Shown: positions 17,673 to 26,320 of the stretch, in pieces | Position numbering within the stretch: the first letter of the stretch is position 1 | How the letters are laid out: each line of letters starts with the position of its first letter | Source: Actinomyces oris | Lineage (GTDB): Bacteria; Actinomycetota; Actinomycetes; Actinomycetales; Actinomycetaceae | DNA length: 64,000 nucleotides | Direction: 5' to 3' | Assembly: GCF_001937665.1 (NCBI RefSeq) | Contig: NZ_MSKL01000008.1 | Coordinates: 114,537-178,536, forward strand | The notes under the pieces: generated by a model | Databases searched by the model: none | The model's input: only the letters and a program-made list of their open reading frames with translations | What the model was told of the DNA's origin: nothing | Made by a program: the position numbers and the translations under genes

Positions 17673-18765
17673 GGTGAGCGCCGTCCTGGCCGTCATCCGC
17701 GGTCCCGCTCTGAACGGGCGTGGCGTCGGTGGGCTGCTTGGCCCGGCAGTCACGCAGAACGCGGCGGACCTTCTTATCGGTGCTGGTGCGCTCCTTGACG
17801 TCGTCGGGGAGCCAGTAGCCGCCCTCGTCGTAGGCACCGCGGGCGGGCGGACGCTTGCGGGTCAGGGGGCTGGAGCCGGCGGCCAGGCGGCGGGCGGTCA
17901 GGAGGAAGCCGGTGTGCGCCACCATGCGGTGGTCGGGGCGCACGGCGAGCCCGTCGACGTTCCAGGTGCGCACCATGGACTCCCAGGACTCGGGCTCGGT
18001 GAACAACCCGCTGTGACGCAAGGCCTCCACGGTGCGGGAGAGCTGGGTGACGGTGGCCACGTAAGCCAGGAAGAGTCCGCCCGGGGCCAGGGCTACGGAG
18101 GCGGCCTCGACGTTCTCCCAGGGAGCGAGCATGTCCAGGACCACCCGGTCGATGCTGCCCGGTTCCACCCGGGCGGAGACGACGTCGGCGAAGTCCCCGG
18201 TGCGCAGCTCCCAGGCGGGGTGGTGGCGGCCGAACCAGGCGTCCACGTTGGAGGCGGCAATCTGGGCGAAGTCCTCACGGCGCTCGATGGACAGCAGGTG
18301 GCCGCCCTCCCCGATGGCTGAGAGCAGGTTCATGGTCAGTGCACCGGAGCCGACACCTGCCTCCAGGACGCGGGCACCGGGGAAGATATCCCCCAGGGCG
18401 ATGACCTGACCGGAGTCCTTGGGGTAGACCACCTGCGCGCCGCGGGGCATGGACAGGACGTAGTCGGCCAGGAGGGGGCGCAGCAGGAGCAGCTCGTGGC
18501 CCGTGTCGGTCTCGATGACGGTGCCCTCGTCCATGCCGACCACGTCTCGATGACGGAAGGAACCGCGCACGGACTGGAAGTAGCCGTGGGGGTCGAGCAG
18601 AAAGGTGTTCTTGCGGCCCTTGGTGTCGGTGACCTGGATGCGTTCACCGTAGCGGAAGGGGCCACGGCGACCGGCCTGTCCCAGGATCTCCTGGGGGGCC
18701 GGGCGCTGGGAGGGCGGTTGCGCTGCGAGGGCATCAGGCTCTGGGGCGGGCTCGTACTGGCTCAT
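17665..18765 (-). CDS. trmI: tRNA (adenine-N1)-methyltransferase TrmI
   Basis: 366 residues from ATG 18765 (GTG 18771 is possible). N-terminal beta domain with GPFRYGERIQVTDTKGRKNTF, then a class I methyltransferase domain with motif I VLEAGVGSGALTMNLL and the LDMLAPWENVEAA catalytic region. It methylates A58 in the T-loop of tRNA. In mycobacteria the homologue (Rv2118c) also lies next to the proteasome/Pup locus. The C-terminal ~70 residues are a charged extension ending in GTADDGQDGAHHA. Confidence 0.93.
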   Translation of the reverse strand: MSQYEPAPEPDALAAQPPSQRPAPQEILGQAGRRGPFRYGERIQVTDTKGRKNTFLLDPHGYFQSVRGSFRHRDVVGMDEGTVIETDTGHELLLLRPLLADYVLSMPRGAQVVYPKDSGQVIALGDIFPGARVLEAGVGSGALTMNLLSAIGEGGHLLSIERREDFAQIAASNVDAWFGRHHPAWELRTGDFADVVSARVEPGSIDRVVLDMLAPWENVEAASVALAPGGLFLAYVATVTQLSRTVEALRHSGLFTEPESWESMVRTWNVDGLAVRPDHRMVAHTGFLLTARRLAAGSSPLTRKRPPARGAYDEGGYWLPDDVKERTSTDKKVRRVLRDCRAKQPTDATPVQSGTADDGQDGAHHA

Positions 18766-18811
18766 CACCACGCAGTGTAGTCAGGGCACATGGCACAGCA
18801 CCCGCGTCGAT

Positions 18812-19687
18812 CTACGGCTCGGCCGGCCGGCGGGCGACGACGGCGACCTGGAGGGGCAGCATGTCGCGCACCGCGGGGTCGGTGAAACGGTAGCCGCCCT
18901 CGCAAGACTCCATCAGGCCGGGCCAACGGCACCAAGAGCTCACACGGGTCTCGCTCACCTCCTCCAGGACGAGGCCCGCCCTCAGCAGCGCGGTGAGGAT
19001 CTCTCCCACCGCGTGGTTCCACTGGTGGCTGCGGGTGTGGGCGATCGGCGCTGCACCTTCAGGCGTCTCCACGTAGGAACCTTCATTCTCCCAGGTCATG
19101 GGCTCGCGCCTCTGAAAGTAGGGCTCATGGAGGATGAGCCCGTGCGAGGTGTCGTCTCCCACGGCCATGAAGACCGGATGGTCGTCACGCAGGACGAGGC
19201 GTCCGCCGGGGCGCAGCAGGCAGGCCGCAACGCGTGCCCAGGCGTCGATGTCGGGCAACCAGCACAGGACACCCAGAGTGGTGTAGACCAGGTCGAAGTC
19301 ACCGGTCACGACCTCACGGGCGGCATAGACGTTGGACTCGATCAGCTCGATATGTGCCTCGGCCCGTCGTGCCAGCTCCCGGGCCCGCTCCAGTGACCGC
19401 GGAGACATATCGAGTCCGACGACACGTCGCGCTCCCAGTCGGGCCAGGCTGATGGTGTCGAGTCCCAGGTGGCACTGGAGATGGATGACGTCGAGGCCGT
19501 CCAGGTCCCCCAGCCGCTCCAGATCATCGGTGACATCCTTCGTGACCGCTGAGGGTGAGGCGAGAAGCTCAGCGATGCCGTAGCCGGAGGCCTCGTGGAG
19601 GGCGGCGCGATCATCCCAGTTGGCGCGGTTGTCGGTGAAGTGGGAGCGGTGCGCGGCACTGGGGTCCAGCTGATTCGGCTCTACCAT
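18812..19687 (-). CDS. class I SAM-dependent methyltransferase
   Basis: 291 residues. The SAM-binding motif I region is VIHLQCHLGLDTISLARLGA, followed by VVGLDMSPRSLERARELA, DLVYTTLGVLCWLPD and LLRPGGRLVLRDDHP. The FHWH-like N-terminal segment NRANWDDRAALHEASGYGI is typical of small-molecule or lipid/quinone methyltransferases of the Methyltransf_11/25 type; the substrate is unknown. It lies between the site-2 protease and trmI on the same strand. Confidence 0.85.
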   Translation of the reverse strand: MVEPNQLDPSAAHRSHFTDNRANWDDRAALHEASGYGIAELLASPSAVTKDVTDDLERLGDLDGLDVIHLQCHLGLDTISLARLGARRVVGLDMSPRSLERARELARRAEAHIELIESNVYAAREVVTGDFDLVYTTLGVLCWLPDIDAWARVAACLLRPGGRLVLRDDHPVFMAVGDDTSHGLILHEPYFQRREPMTWENEGSYVETPEGAAPIAHTRSHQWNHAVGEILTALLRAGLVLEEVSETRVSSWCRWPGLMESCEGGYRFTDPAVRDMLPLQVAVVARRPAEP

Positions 19688-19734
19688 GACGTTAGCCTAG
19701 CCGGGCAGCTGGTCACTTCAGCCGCCGCTGCCTC

Positions 19735-20841
19735 TCAGCGCGCGCCGGTGGGCACCGCGCCGGCCAGGCTCCCCGCGTCCACGAGCACCAACCAGCGTGA
19801 GACCTCCCGGGCCTGTTTCATGGCGTCGGCGGCCGCCTGCCCGTTCAGGTCAGTCGTCACCGCTGCGGCCGGCAGCACCGTGCAGACCTGTCTCGCGGTC
19901 ACACCGTCCACGGGGGCCGACAGCCCGAGCTCCTTGAGGGCGGCCTCGTCGACCGTGCCGACGAGCTCGGATCCGTCAGCGACGAGGACGAGTGCGGCTC
20001 CCTGTGAAAGCGCTTCACGCACCTGCGACACGGGGGTGTCGGGACCAACGACGCGCATGGGTCGGGCCAGTTCGCGCAGGTCCAGCTTGGAGGCCGCTCG
20101 GGCTCCTCCCCCGAGCTCGAGCACCTGCCAGCTGGAGACCACGATCGATCCACTCACCATGAGCACCAGGACCAGGTTGAAGATGTCGGGCCGGTGGCCG
20201 TAGAGCACGAGTGGGCGCAGGACCCACCACCATACGACGCCGCCGACCACGACCAGCCCGCCCCAGCCGGCAGCCTTGAGGCCGAGCCTACGGCTGCCGG
20301 TCACCTGGACCACGAGCGCCGCCAGGGCGTAGCCGCCGTCGAGGGGAAGACCCGGTAGGGCGTTGAAGACGGCCAGGGCCAGGTTGACCAGGGTCACGGC
20401 CCACACCGTGAAGGCCACCGGGACCGACAGGGGGACGGATTCCTGCACCAGGGTTCCGATCAGCCACAGGAGCAGGTTGGTGGCAGGTCCCGACAGGGAG
20501 GTGACCAGGTCCTTCCAGGCGTTCCACTCGCGAGCGGGTCCGAAGGATGTGCGCCCGCCCCACAGGTAGAGCTCGTAGCGGGTGGGGCGCCTGCCCATGA
20601 GGGTGCCGGACAGTCCATGGGCGAGCTCGTGCAGCATGACCGATGCCGCAACGCCCAGGACCGTGGAGACCACCACCAGCAGCACCGTCGTGGTCCCGAA
20701 GGCGCCCAGGGCCGCAGAGACCAGTGGGTACCAGCTGCCGGCGATGAGCAGGCCGAGCAGGAGAGAGGTCGGCGAGATGACGACGGGGGCGCCGCCGATG
20801 CGGGCGACGACCCACTCGCCGGTGGATGTGGAGGCAGGCAT
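19735..20841 (-). CDS. site-2 protease family (M50) membrane metalloprotease
   Basis: 368 residues from ATG 20841. Zinc motif HELAHG at 71-76 within a membrane helix and the second motif LPLDGG (Asp167) place it in the M50 rhomboid-like intramembrane protease family related to SpoIVFB. About six membrane helices are seen. The C-terminal ~130 residues resemble two degenerate CBS domains (MRVVGPDTPVSQVREAL and GTVDEAALKEL). Substrates are unknown; relatives cut anti-sigma factors or signal peptides. It is transcribed divergently from the RecB-like gene, with 156 bp between them. Confidence 0.88.
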   Translation of the reverse strand: MPASTSTGEWVVARIGGAPVVISPTSLLLGLLIAGSWYPLVSAALGAFGTTTVLLVVVSTVLGVAASVMLHELAHGLSGTLMGRRPTRYELYLWGGRTSFGPAREWNAWKDLVTSLSGPATNLLLWLIGTLVQESVPLSVPVAFTVWAVTLVNLALAVFNALPGLPLDGGYALAALVVQVTGSRRLGLKAAGWGGLVVVGGVVWWWVLRPLVLYGHRPDIFNLVLVLMVSGSIVVSSWQVLELGGGARAASKLDLRELARPMRVVGPDTPVSQVREALSQGAALVLVADGSELVGTVDEAALKELGLSAPVDGVTARQVCTVLPAAAVTTDLNGQAAADAMKQAREVSRWLVLVDAGSLAGAVPTGAR

Positions 20842-20997
20842 GGGCGCGAGCCTAACGCCGTCGGAAGCCGGTTGCCGCATTCACTCGGGGGCCACAGCCG
20901 CGGATGTCTGCGCCGGCGGGCGCGGTCTGTGGAGGAGGGCTCGTCTCCTCCGGCCAGATCCGGCAACACGTCACCTCCTCGCGGTAGCGTCGTGCCC

Positions 20998-21927
20998 ATG
21001 TCCCCCGAGCCGCACTCCGTCTCCAGCTCATCGCCTCAGGCCGGCGTCAGGCCCACCGGTCCGGGCGCCAGTGGTGGTCCGAGAAGAGGTTCCAGCGGTG
21101 GGCACCGCGCAGCCCTGTCCCCCTCCCGAGCCAAGGACTTCATGCAGTGCCCGCTCATGTTCCGTCTGCGCACGGTCGACCGCCTCCCCGAGCCCGGTTC
21201 GCTGGCCACGCACAAGGGCACCGTGGTTCACGGCGTGCTGGAACGTCTCTACGATCTTCCGGCCTCAGATCGCCTCCCTGAGGCGGCGCTTGAGCTCCTG
21301 CCCGGCCAGTGGGCCTCTCACCGAAAGAAGAACCCGGAGGTCATGGACCTGTTCGAGGACACCGGCCAGGTGGAGACGTGGCTGGAGGAGGCTCGCGGCC
21401 TCATCCGCACCTACTTCACCCTGGAGAACCCCCAGCGCCTGGAACCGGCCGAGCGCGAGCTCTTCGTCCAGACCGAGACCGGTGACGGTCTGCTCCTGCG
21501 GGGCTTCGTGGACCGTCTGGACGTGGCTCCCGACGGCGCCATGCGAGTGGTCGACTACAAGACCGGCCGAAGCCCCGGCACGCGTTTCATGGAGGAGGCG
21601 CTGTTCCAGATGCGCTTCTACGCGCTGGTCCTGTGGCGCCTGCGCGGGCGGGCGCCGGCCCGTCTCCAGCTGGTCTATCTCAAGGACGGACGGGTCCTGA
21701 CTCACGATCCTCGCCTGCCCGAGCTGGAACGGACCGAGACGCGCCTGACGCACCTGTGGGACGAGGTCGAGGACTGCGCTCGCACCGGCTCCTTCCGCCC
21801 CCGCCGCTCCCGGTTGTGCGACTGGTGCGCCTTCCAGGCCCAGTGCCCGCTTTTCGGTGGCAGCACACCGCAGGTGCCCGACGACGGGATCGCCCGTCTT
21901 CTGAGCGCCCGCCGCGCTGCCGCCTGA
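20998..21927 (+). CDS. RecB-like PD-(D/E)XK nuclease with Fe-S cluster cysteines
   Basis: 309 residues from ATG 20998. After a ~40-residue disordered front come LSPSRAKDFMQCPLMFRLR, GTVVHGVLERLYDL, then LRGFVDRLDVAPDG with MRVVDYKTG (nuclease Asp and Lys) and QMRFYALVLWRL. One early cysteine (QCPLMF) and a C-terminal CDWCAFQAQCP give the four cysteines of an AddB-type iron-sulfur nuclease domain. It resembles the stand-alone RecB-family protein encoded next to trmI in mycobacteria (Rv2119). Role in DNA processing is inferred. Confidence 0.9.
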   Translation: MSPEPHSVSSSSPQAGVRPTGPGASGGPRRGSSGGHRAALSPSRAKDFMQCPLMFRLRTVDRLPEPGSLATHKGTVVHGVLERLYDLPASDRLPEAALELLPGQWASHRKKNPEVMDLFEDTGQVETWLEEARGLIRTYFTLENPQRLEPAERELFVQTETGDGLLLRGFVDRLDVAPDGAMRVVDYKTGRSPGTRFMEEALFQMRFYALVLWRLRGRAPARLQLVYLKDGRVLTHDPRLPELERTETRLTHLWDEVEDCARTGSFRPRRSRLCDWCAFQAQCPLFGGSTPQVPDDGIARLLSARRAAA

Positions 21928-22024
21928 TCTCAGCCACCGTCCTGGAATTGCCACGGCGAGAAGCCGTCGGATACAGTCCGTGGCGGTTGACAACCGTCAC
22001 CAACCACTTCCCATGGAGAAGCAC

Positions 22025-22108
22025 ATGAACGTCGTCCAGGCCCACACAGCCCGCACCGCCTCGCGCGGAGCCGGCATGTGTATGCGCTGCCTGGTTCGGG
22101 CGTTCTGA
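22025..22108 (+). CDS. short leader ORF with cysteine codons upstream of sulfur genes
   Basis: A 27-codon frame with a proper ribosome site (GGAGA, 5-6 bases before ATG 22025). The peptide ends GMCMRCLVRAF, with two Cys codons close to the stop. It lies 200 bases upstream of a YeeE/TusA sulfur operon on the same strand. Actinobacteria often have such short Cys-containing leader ORFs ahead of sulfur genes, and in mycobacteria some mediate cysteine-responsive attenuation. The identification rests on position, size and composition; the peptide itself is not recognised. Confidence 0.6.
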   Translation: MNVVQAHTARTASRGAGMCMRCLVRAF

Positions 22109-22112
22109 GGCG

Positions 22113-22156
22113 GTCTCAGACAGATCGTTCTCCCCGGCTCCCGGCGCTCCTGAGAC
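22113..22156 (+). promoter_or_regulatory. possible leader hairpin between leader ORF and YeeE gene
   Basis: GTCTCAG (22113-22119) is exactly complementary to CTGAGAC (22150-22156), with a GC-rich 30-base loop region, starting four bases after the leader-ORF stop. A ribosome stalled at the Cys codons would affect this structure. No T-run follows, so if it regulates, translation or Rho seems likelier than intrinsic termination. Confidence 0.35.
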
Positions 22157-22309
22157 GGCGCCCCATCAGCCACGTCCAGCCAGGCCTCCACCTCACTCCC
22201 CCACCGGATGACGTGGCCTGTCTCTGTACTTTCTTCACCCGTGCTGCGTCACCGGTCCCCCACACAGGCTGCTCGCACTCGACAGCAGCAGCCGGACAAG
22301 GACCACACC

Positions 22310-23395
22310 GTGCCGTCACCCACCATTCTCACTGGGCTCGTCGTTGGAGCCGTCCTCGGTTTCATCCTCCAACGGGGCCGTTTCTGCATCACCGGAGCCT
22401 TCCGCGATCTGTGGGTCTCCCGCTCCTGGCGCTGGTTCACAGCCTTCCTGCTGGCCATCGCCGTTCAGGCGGTCGGAGTCGCCGTCCTGACCGGAGCGGG
22501 CTCCATCACCCCAGAGATCCCCAGGTTGTCGGTGGTCGCCACCGTTGCCGGCTCCTTCCTCTTCGGAGTCGGGATCGTCCTGGCCGGAGGCTGCGCCACC
22601 GGGACCTACTACCGCGCCGGCGAGGGCCTGGTGGGCTCCTGGTTCGCGCTCGTGGCCTATGCCACCACTGCGGCCGCGTCGAAGACGGGACTCCTCTCAG
22701 GGGTGACGACCTGGGTCAAAGGGCTGTGGGTCACCGACCTCACCACTATCCCGGCCACCATCGGTCTGCCGAGCTGGGGCGGAGTCCTCATCCTGGCAGG
22801 CATCACCGGAGTCATCGTGCACCGCTTCGTCGTCCTGGAGCGCAGCCGTCCCACGCAGATCCAGCTGCCCGCGCAGCGCACGGGACTGGCTCGCCTGCTG
22901 CTGGAGAAGCAGTGGAACCCTCTGGTCACCGGTTTCCTCGTGGGCGTCGTCGCCATCGTCGCCTGGCCCACGTCCTGGGCCTCGGGGCGCCCGGACGGGC
23001 TCGGGATCACGACGCCGTCGTCGAACCTGGTGAACCTCATCGTCACCGGTGACACCAAGCGGCTCGACTGGGGTGTGCTCCTGGTCCTGGGCATTCTGCT
23101 CGGCTCCTACGTCGCGGCCAAGGCCTCCGGCGAGTTCCGGGTTCGGGTGCCCAGTGCCCAGGTCATTCAGCGTTCCATCGCCGGCGGGATCCTCATGGGG
23201 ATCGGCGCCGTCTGGGCAGGTGGCTGCTCCATCGGCAATGCCCTGGTGCAGACCTCGCTCCTGTCATGGCAGGGCTGGATCGCGCTCGTCTTCCAGGTGC
23301 TGGGGGTCGGGGCGGCCGCCTGGTTCCTGCTCATCCGTCCCCGGCAGCGTCGTCGCACCGAACGCGCCGCCTCCCGTGTGCCCGCCACCGTGTGA
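22310..23395 (+). CDS. YeeE/YedE family sulfur-compound transporter
   Basis: 361 residues from GTG 22310, which has AAGGA seven bases upstream. About nine to ten membrane helices. It carries the family's cysteine motifs: GFILQRGRFCITGAF in the first repeat, LAGGCATGTYYRAGEG, and WAGGCSIGNALVQTS in the second half. Characterised YeeE/TsuA proteins import thiosulfate through these conserved cysteines. A TusA-like protein is encoded 84 bp downstream, so the pair probably delivers sulfur to the cytoplasm. Confidence 0.92.
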   Translation: MPSPTILTGLVVGAVLGFILQRGRFCITGAFRDLWVSRSWRWFTAFLLAIAVQAVGVAVLTGAGSITPEIPRLSVVATVAGSFLFGVGIVLAGGCATGTYYRAGEGLVGSWFALVAYATTAAASKTGLLSGVTTWVKGLWVTDLTTIPATIGLPSWGGVLILAGITGVIVHRFVVLERSRPTQIQLPAQRTGLARLLLEKQWNPLVTGFLVGVVAIVAWPTSWASGRPDGLGITTPSSNLVNLIVTGDTKRLDWGVLLVLGILLGSYVAAKASGEFRVRVPSAQVIQRSIAGGILMGIGAVWAGGCSIGNALVQTSLLSWQGWIALVFQVLGVGAAAWFLLIRPRQRRRTERAASRVPATV

Positions 23396-23478
23396 GGTCA
23401 CATCAGCACCTCCGTGACCATCTCACTCACCCCCAACCGCCCTCCGCATTCTCATCGCACCGCATCAAGGAGAGACTC

Positions 23479-23700
23479 ATGCGCACTGTTCTGGAGACCA
23501 CCGGCCAGGTCTGCCCCTTCCCCGTCATCGAGGCGGAAGAGGCCATGGAAGAGCTCAGCATCGGCGACGAGCTCGTCATCGGCTTCGACTGCACCCAGGG
23601 AACCCAGACACTGCCCGCCTGGGCCGCCGACAACGGCTACACCGTCACCGAGTTCGAGCGCACCGGCGACGCGGCCTGGACCATCACCGTGCGCAAGTAG
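23479..23700 (+). CDS. tusA: TusA-family sulfur carrier protein
   Basis: 73 residues from ATG 23479 with AAGGAGAG upstream. The single active-site Cys12 lies in the family motif CPFPV, followed by the helix IEAEEAMEEL and the beta strands ELVIGFDC and AWTITVRK. TusA-like proteins accept persulfide sulfur and pass it on. It is the partner of the upstream YeeE transporter and probably in the same transcript. Confidence 0.93.
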   Translation: MRTVLETTGQVCPFPVIEAEEAMEELSIGDELVIGFDCTQGTQTLPAWAADNGYTVTEFERTGDAAWTITVRK

Positions 23701-23723
23701 GCCGAGCCGCTACGGTTAGGCCT

Positions 23724-24704
23724 ATGGAGCACAGGAGACTCGGCCGGACCGGCCTGCGAGTGTCCTCCGTGGGCCTGGGCACGATGACCTGGGGCCGGGA
23801 CACCGATGAGCTCGAGGCCAAGGAACAGCTCGACATCTTCCTCGATGCCGGGGGCACGCTCGTGGACACGGCCGCCTCCTACGGCGAGGGCGTCAGCGAG
23901 GAGGTGATCGGTGCGCTCCTGCGCGAGCACGTGGATCGCCAGGACCTCGTCCTGGTCTCCAAGGCCGGGGTGCGCACCTGGCGCACCGGGGAGCGGTCCT
24001 CAGTGGCCGATGCCTCCCGCGGCTCACTGCTGGACACGCTCGACACCAGTCTGGCCCGCCTGGGCACCGACCACCTGGACCTCCTACTGGTCCAGGTGCC
24101 GGATCCCAGCACCTCCCTGGAGGAGACGGCCCACGCTCTGAGCCTGGCCGTCTCCTCCGGACGCACCCGGTACGTAGGCATCGCCAACCATCCGGCCTGG
24201 GCATCGGTGCGCATGCACGACCTACTCAGCGAGTGCGGCCGAGGTCCGGGGCTGGCGGCCGTCGAGGTGGAGCACTCGTTGCTCTCCCGGGGCATCGAGC
24301 GCGAGCTCAGGCCCGCCTCGCAGGCCCTGGGCTTCGGCATCCTGGGGTACGCGCCCTTGGGCAGGGGCGTGCTCACCGGCAAGTACCGGGCGACGATTCC
24401 ACCGGACTCACGGGCAGCTTCGCCCCACCTGCGCTCCTACGTGTCCCCCTACCTGAGCGACCCGCACCGGGGCGTGGTCGAGGCTGTGGCCACTGCCGCC
24501 TCGGGCCTGGACCGTAAGCCGGCCGAGGTCGCGCTCGCCTGGGCCCGCGACGCCGCCGGGATCGCCTCGACCATTGTGGGGGCGCGCACTCCGGCTCAGC
24601 TCCAGGGCGTGCTGTCAGCCGACGACCTGGAGCTTCCGGTCCAGATCCGCCATGCCCTGGACGAGGTCACCTCCCTGCAGCTCGGCTACCCCGAGCGTTT
24701 CTGA
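23724..24704 (+). CDS. aldo/keto reductase
   Basis: 326 residues, an (alpha/beta)8 NADPH-dependent oxidoreductase. Motifs: RRLGRTGLRVSSVGLGTMTWG, VDTAASYGEGVSEEVIG with the catalytic Asp and Tyr, LVLVSKAG with the Lys, and the C-terminal NADP region ASTIVGARTPAQL. The fourth tetrad residue, normally His in an IHWPDP-type segment, appears as Gln in LLLVQVPDP. The substrate is unknown. It starts 23 bp after tusA and ends before a hairpin. Confidence 0.9.
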   Translation: MEHRRLGRTGLRVSSVGLGTMTWGRDTDELEAKEQLDIFLDAGGTLVDTAASYGEGVSEEVIGALLREHVDRQDLVLVSKAGVRTWRTGERSSVADASRGSLLDTLDTSLARLGTDHLDLLLVQVPDPSTSLEETAHALSLAVSSGRTRYVGIANHPAWASVRMHDLLSECGRGPGLAAVEVEHSLLSRGIERELRPASQALGFGILGYAPLGRGVLTGKYRATIPPDSRAASPHLRSYVSPYLSDPHRGVVEAVATAASGLDRKPAEVALAWARDAAGIASTIVGARTPAQLQGVLSADDLELPVQIRHALDEVTSLQLGYPERF

Positions 24705-24713
24705 GCACAGAGA

Positions 24714-24750
24714 AGTGCGGGGTCCGCGCACCTGGCGCAGACCCCGCACT
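24714..24750. terminator. hairpin between convergent genes
   Basis: Perfect 11-bp inverted repeat (24714-24724 and 24740-24750) between the ends of the aldo/keto reductase gene (plus) and the acidic-protein gene (minus). No T-run follows on either strand, so its efficiency as an intrinsic terminator is uncertain. Confidence 0.55.
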
Positions 24751-24784
24751 GAACGATGGCCAGTCGACGGACCTCAGTCAGTAG

Positions 24785-25099
24785 TCAGTCCTCATCGTCG
24801 TAGTCCTCGTCATCATCGCTGTCATCGTCGTAGTCGTCATCATCCTCGTCGTACTCACCGTCGTCGTCATAGTCGTCATCGTCATCCTCCTCGTCGCCGT
24901 CGGAGTCGAAGGCCTCAAAGGGGAGCTCGATGCCGTAAGCGGTGAACAGCGAGTCGTCGTAGGTGAAGAAGGCGTCCTGGAGGGCGTTCTCAGCCGCGAC
25001 CACGGCCGGGGAGAGCTCGTCACCGGTCGCGGCAGCATCCAGATGCGCCTCGAAGGCGGCGATGAGTCGGTTGAGCGCGGACCGCGGATCGTTCGTCAT
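24785..25099 (-). CDS. small protein with a long Asp/Glu-rich tail
   Basis: 104 residues from ATG 25099 (ten codons after another possible ATG). Residues 1-62 form a helical-looking domain (LNRLIAAFEAHLDAAAT and VVAAENALQDAFFTYDD). The last ~40 residues are nearly all Asp, Glu and Tyr, encoded by a low-complexity GAC/GAT/GAG tract. The front part resembles short actinobacterial proteins of unknown function often found as single genes. The tail could mimic nucleic acid or bind metals; this is only inference. Confidence 0.75.
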   Translation of the reverse strand: MTNDPRSALNRLIAAFEAHLDAAATGDELSPAVVAAENALQDAFFTYDDSLFTAYGIELPFEAFDSDGDEEDDDDDYDDDGEYDEDDDDYDDDSDDDEDYDDED

Positions 25100-25171
25100 G
25101 TGGGACACACTACCGGCTATCCCCCGCACAGCGCACAGGTGGACGGCATTGCCGGACCGCGTCGTCTCCGA

Positions 25172-26272
25172 TCACGCCTCCGGCTCGACTCCCAGCTCCT
25201 GGCGGATGAAGCCCAGGAAGAGGTCCTCCCCCTTGATCTTGCTGGTCTCCTCGGGGCCGACGACCACGCGCACACCGTCACGCAGGATCTGGGAGGCACC
25301 GCCGTCGGGCCCCAGGGGCAGGATGATCCGTTCGGTTGCGGGCGTGTAGGTCGCGGAGGGCTCCCGGCCCGCGATGATGTCGGCGATGTTGCTGGCGACG
25401 ACTCGGGCATGGGCCCGGGCGGCGTCAGCGCGCTTGGACTCGCGCACGTCGGTGATGTCGCCGATGGCCCAGACACCGGGGTGGTCCACCACCCGCAGGT
25501 ACTCGTCGACGCGGATCGTGCCGTCGTAGTGGCGCACCTCGTCGTAGTCCTCACTGAGGAATCCGGTGGCGGCCGCCGATCCGTAGGCACGGAACCACAT
25601 GTCGGCCTCGAGCTGACGCCCGCCCTGGGTGGTGACCCGGAAGGGCGAGAGCACGCCGACGTCGACCGGCGGCAGGAAGCTGAGGGAGTCACCGGTGACG
25701 ATCTCCACCCCGCGCTGGGTGAGCTGGTCGGAGATGGCCTCACGGATCTCCGGCTTGTAGTCGCCAGCAGGAAGAATCCTGTCGGCGGCCTCCAGCATGG
25801 TCACCTTGACGTCAGGGAAGGCCGAGGTGATCTCGCCGGCCAGCTCGATACCGACGGCGCCTGCGCCCACGATGAGGACTCGCGAGGACTGCTCAAGGTT
25901 GGCGTGAACGCGTTCGATGCGGGCCTTGGCGATGACGGAGGGGGACTCCATGTGCTTGGCGGGGAAGGGGTAGGCGGTCCCGGTGGCCAGCACCAGGTAG
26001 TCGGCCTCGATCTGCCCGTGACCGGAGACCTCGACGGTGGTGCCTCGCACAGTCAACGCCGTTCCGTGAACGACGTGCCCGTTGGTCAGAAGCCGGTCGT
26101 AGGGCAGGAAGATCTTCTCCGCCCAGTCACGGTCGACCGCCGCGCGCAGCGCTGCGGCATGGCTGACGAAGGTGTCCTTCTGCTCCACGAGGGTGACCTC
26201 GGCGACGTCGTCGAGGGCCTTGGCAGCAGTGATGCCACCGTATCCACCGCCGACGATGGTGACGCGAGCCAT
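25172..26272 (-). CDS. FAD-dependent pyridine-nucleotide oxidoreductase (NDH-2/AIF-like)
   Basis: 366 residues. N-terminal FAD site VTIVGGGYGGITAAKAL (residues 4-20), an NAD(P) site VLIVGAGAVGIELAGEI in the middle, and GVWAIGDITD near the C-terminus that contacts FAD. These mark the type II NADH dehydrogenase/apoptosis-inducing-factor family. No C-terminal membrane helix is obvious. GGAAGGAAC gives a good ribosome site. It is 48 bp downstream of the M3 peptidase gene and likely co-transcribed. Confidence 0.87.
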   Translation of the reverse strand: MARVTIVGGGYGGITAAKALDDVAEVTLVEQKDTFVSHAAALRAAVDRDWAEKIFLPYDRLLTNGHVVHGTALTVRGTTVEVSGHGQIEADYLVLATGTAYPFPAKHMESPSVIAKARIERVHANLEQSSRVLIVGAGAVGIELAGEITSAFPDVKVTMLEAADRILPAGDYKPEIREAISDQLTQRGVEIVTGDSLSFLPPVDVGVLSPFRVTTQGGRQLEADMWFRAYGSAAATGFLSEDYDEVRHYDGTIRVDEYLRVVDHPGVWAIGDITDVRESKRADAARAHARVVASNIADIIAGREPSATYTPATERIILPLGPDGGASQILRDGVRVVVGPEETSKIKGEDLFLGFIRQELGVEPEA

Positions 26273-26320
26273 ATTATGTTCCTTCCGGTGATGAGAGGGT
26301 GAAGATGCGAACTGCGTCCA

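Noticed and set aside
22078..23052. 324-codon plus-strand frame overlapping the YeeE gene
   Set aside because: Arg/His/Pro-rich out-of-frame product; the YeeE frame has clear family motifs.
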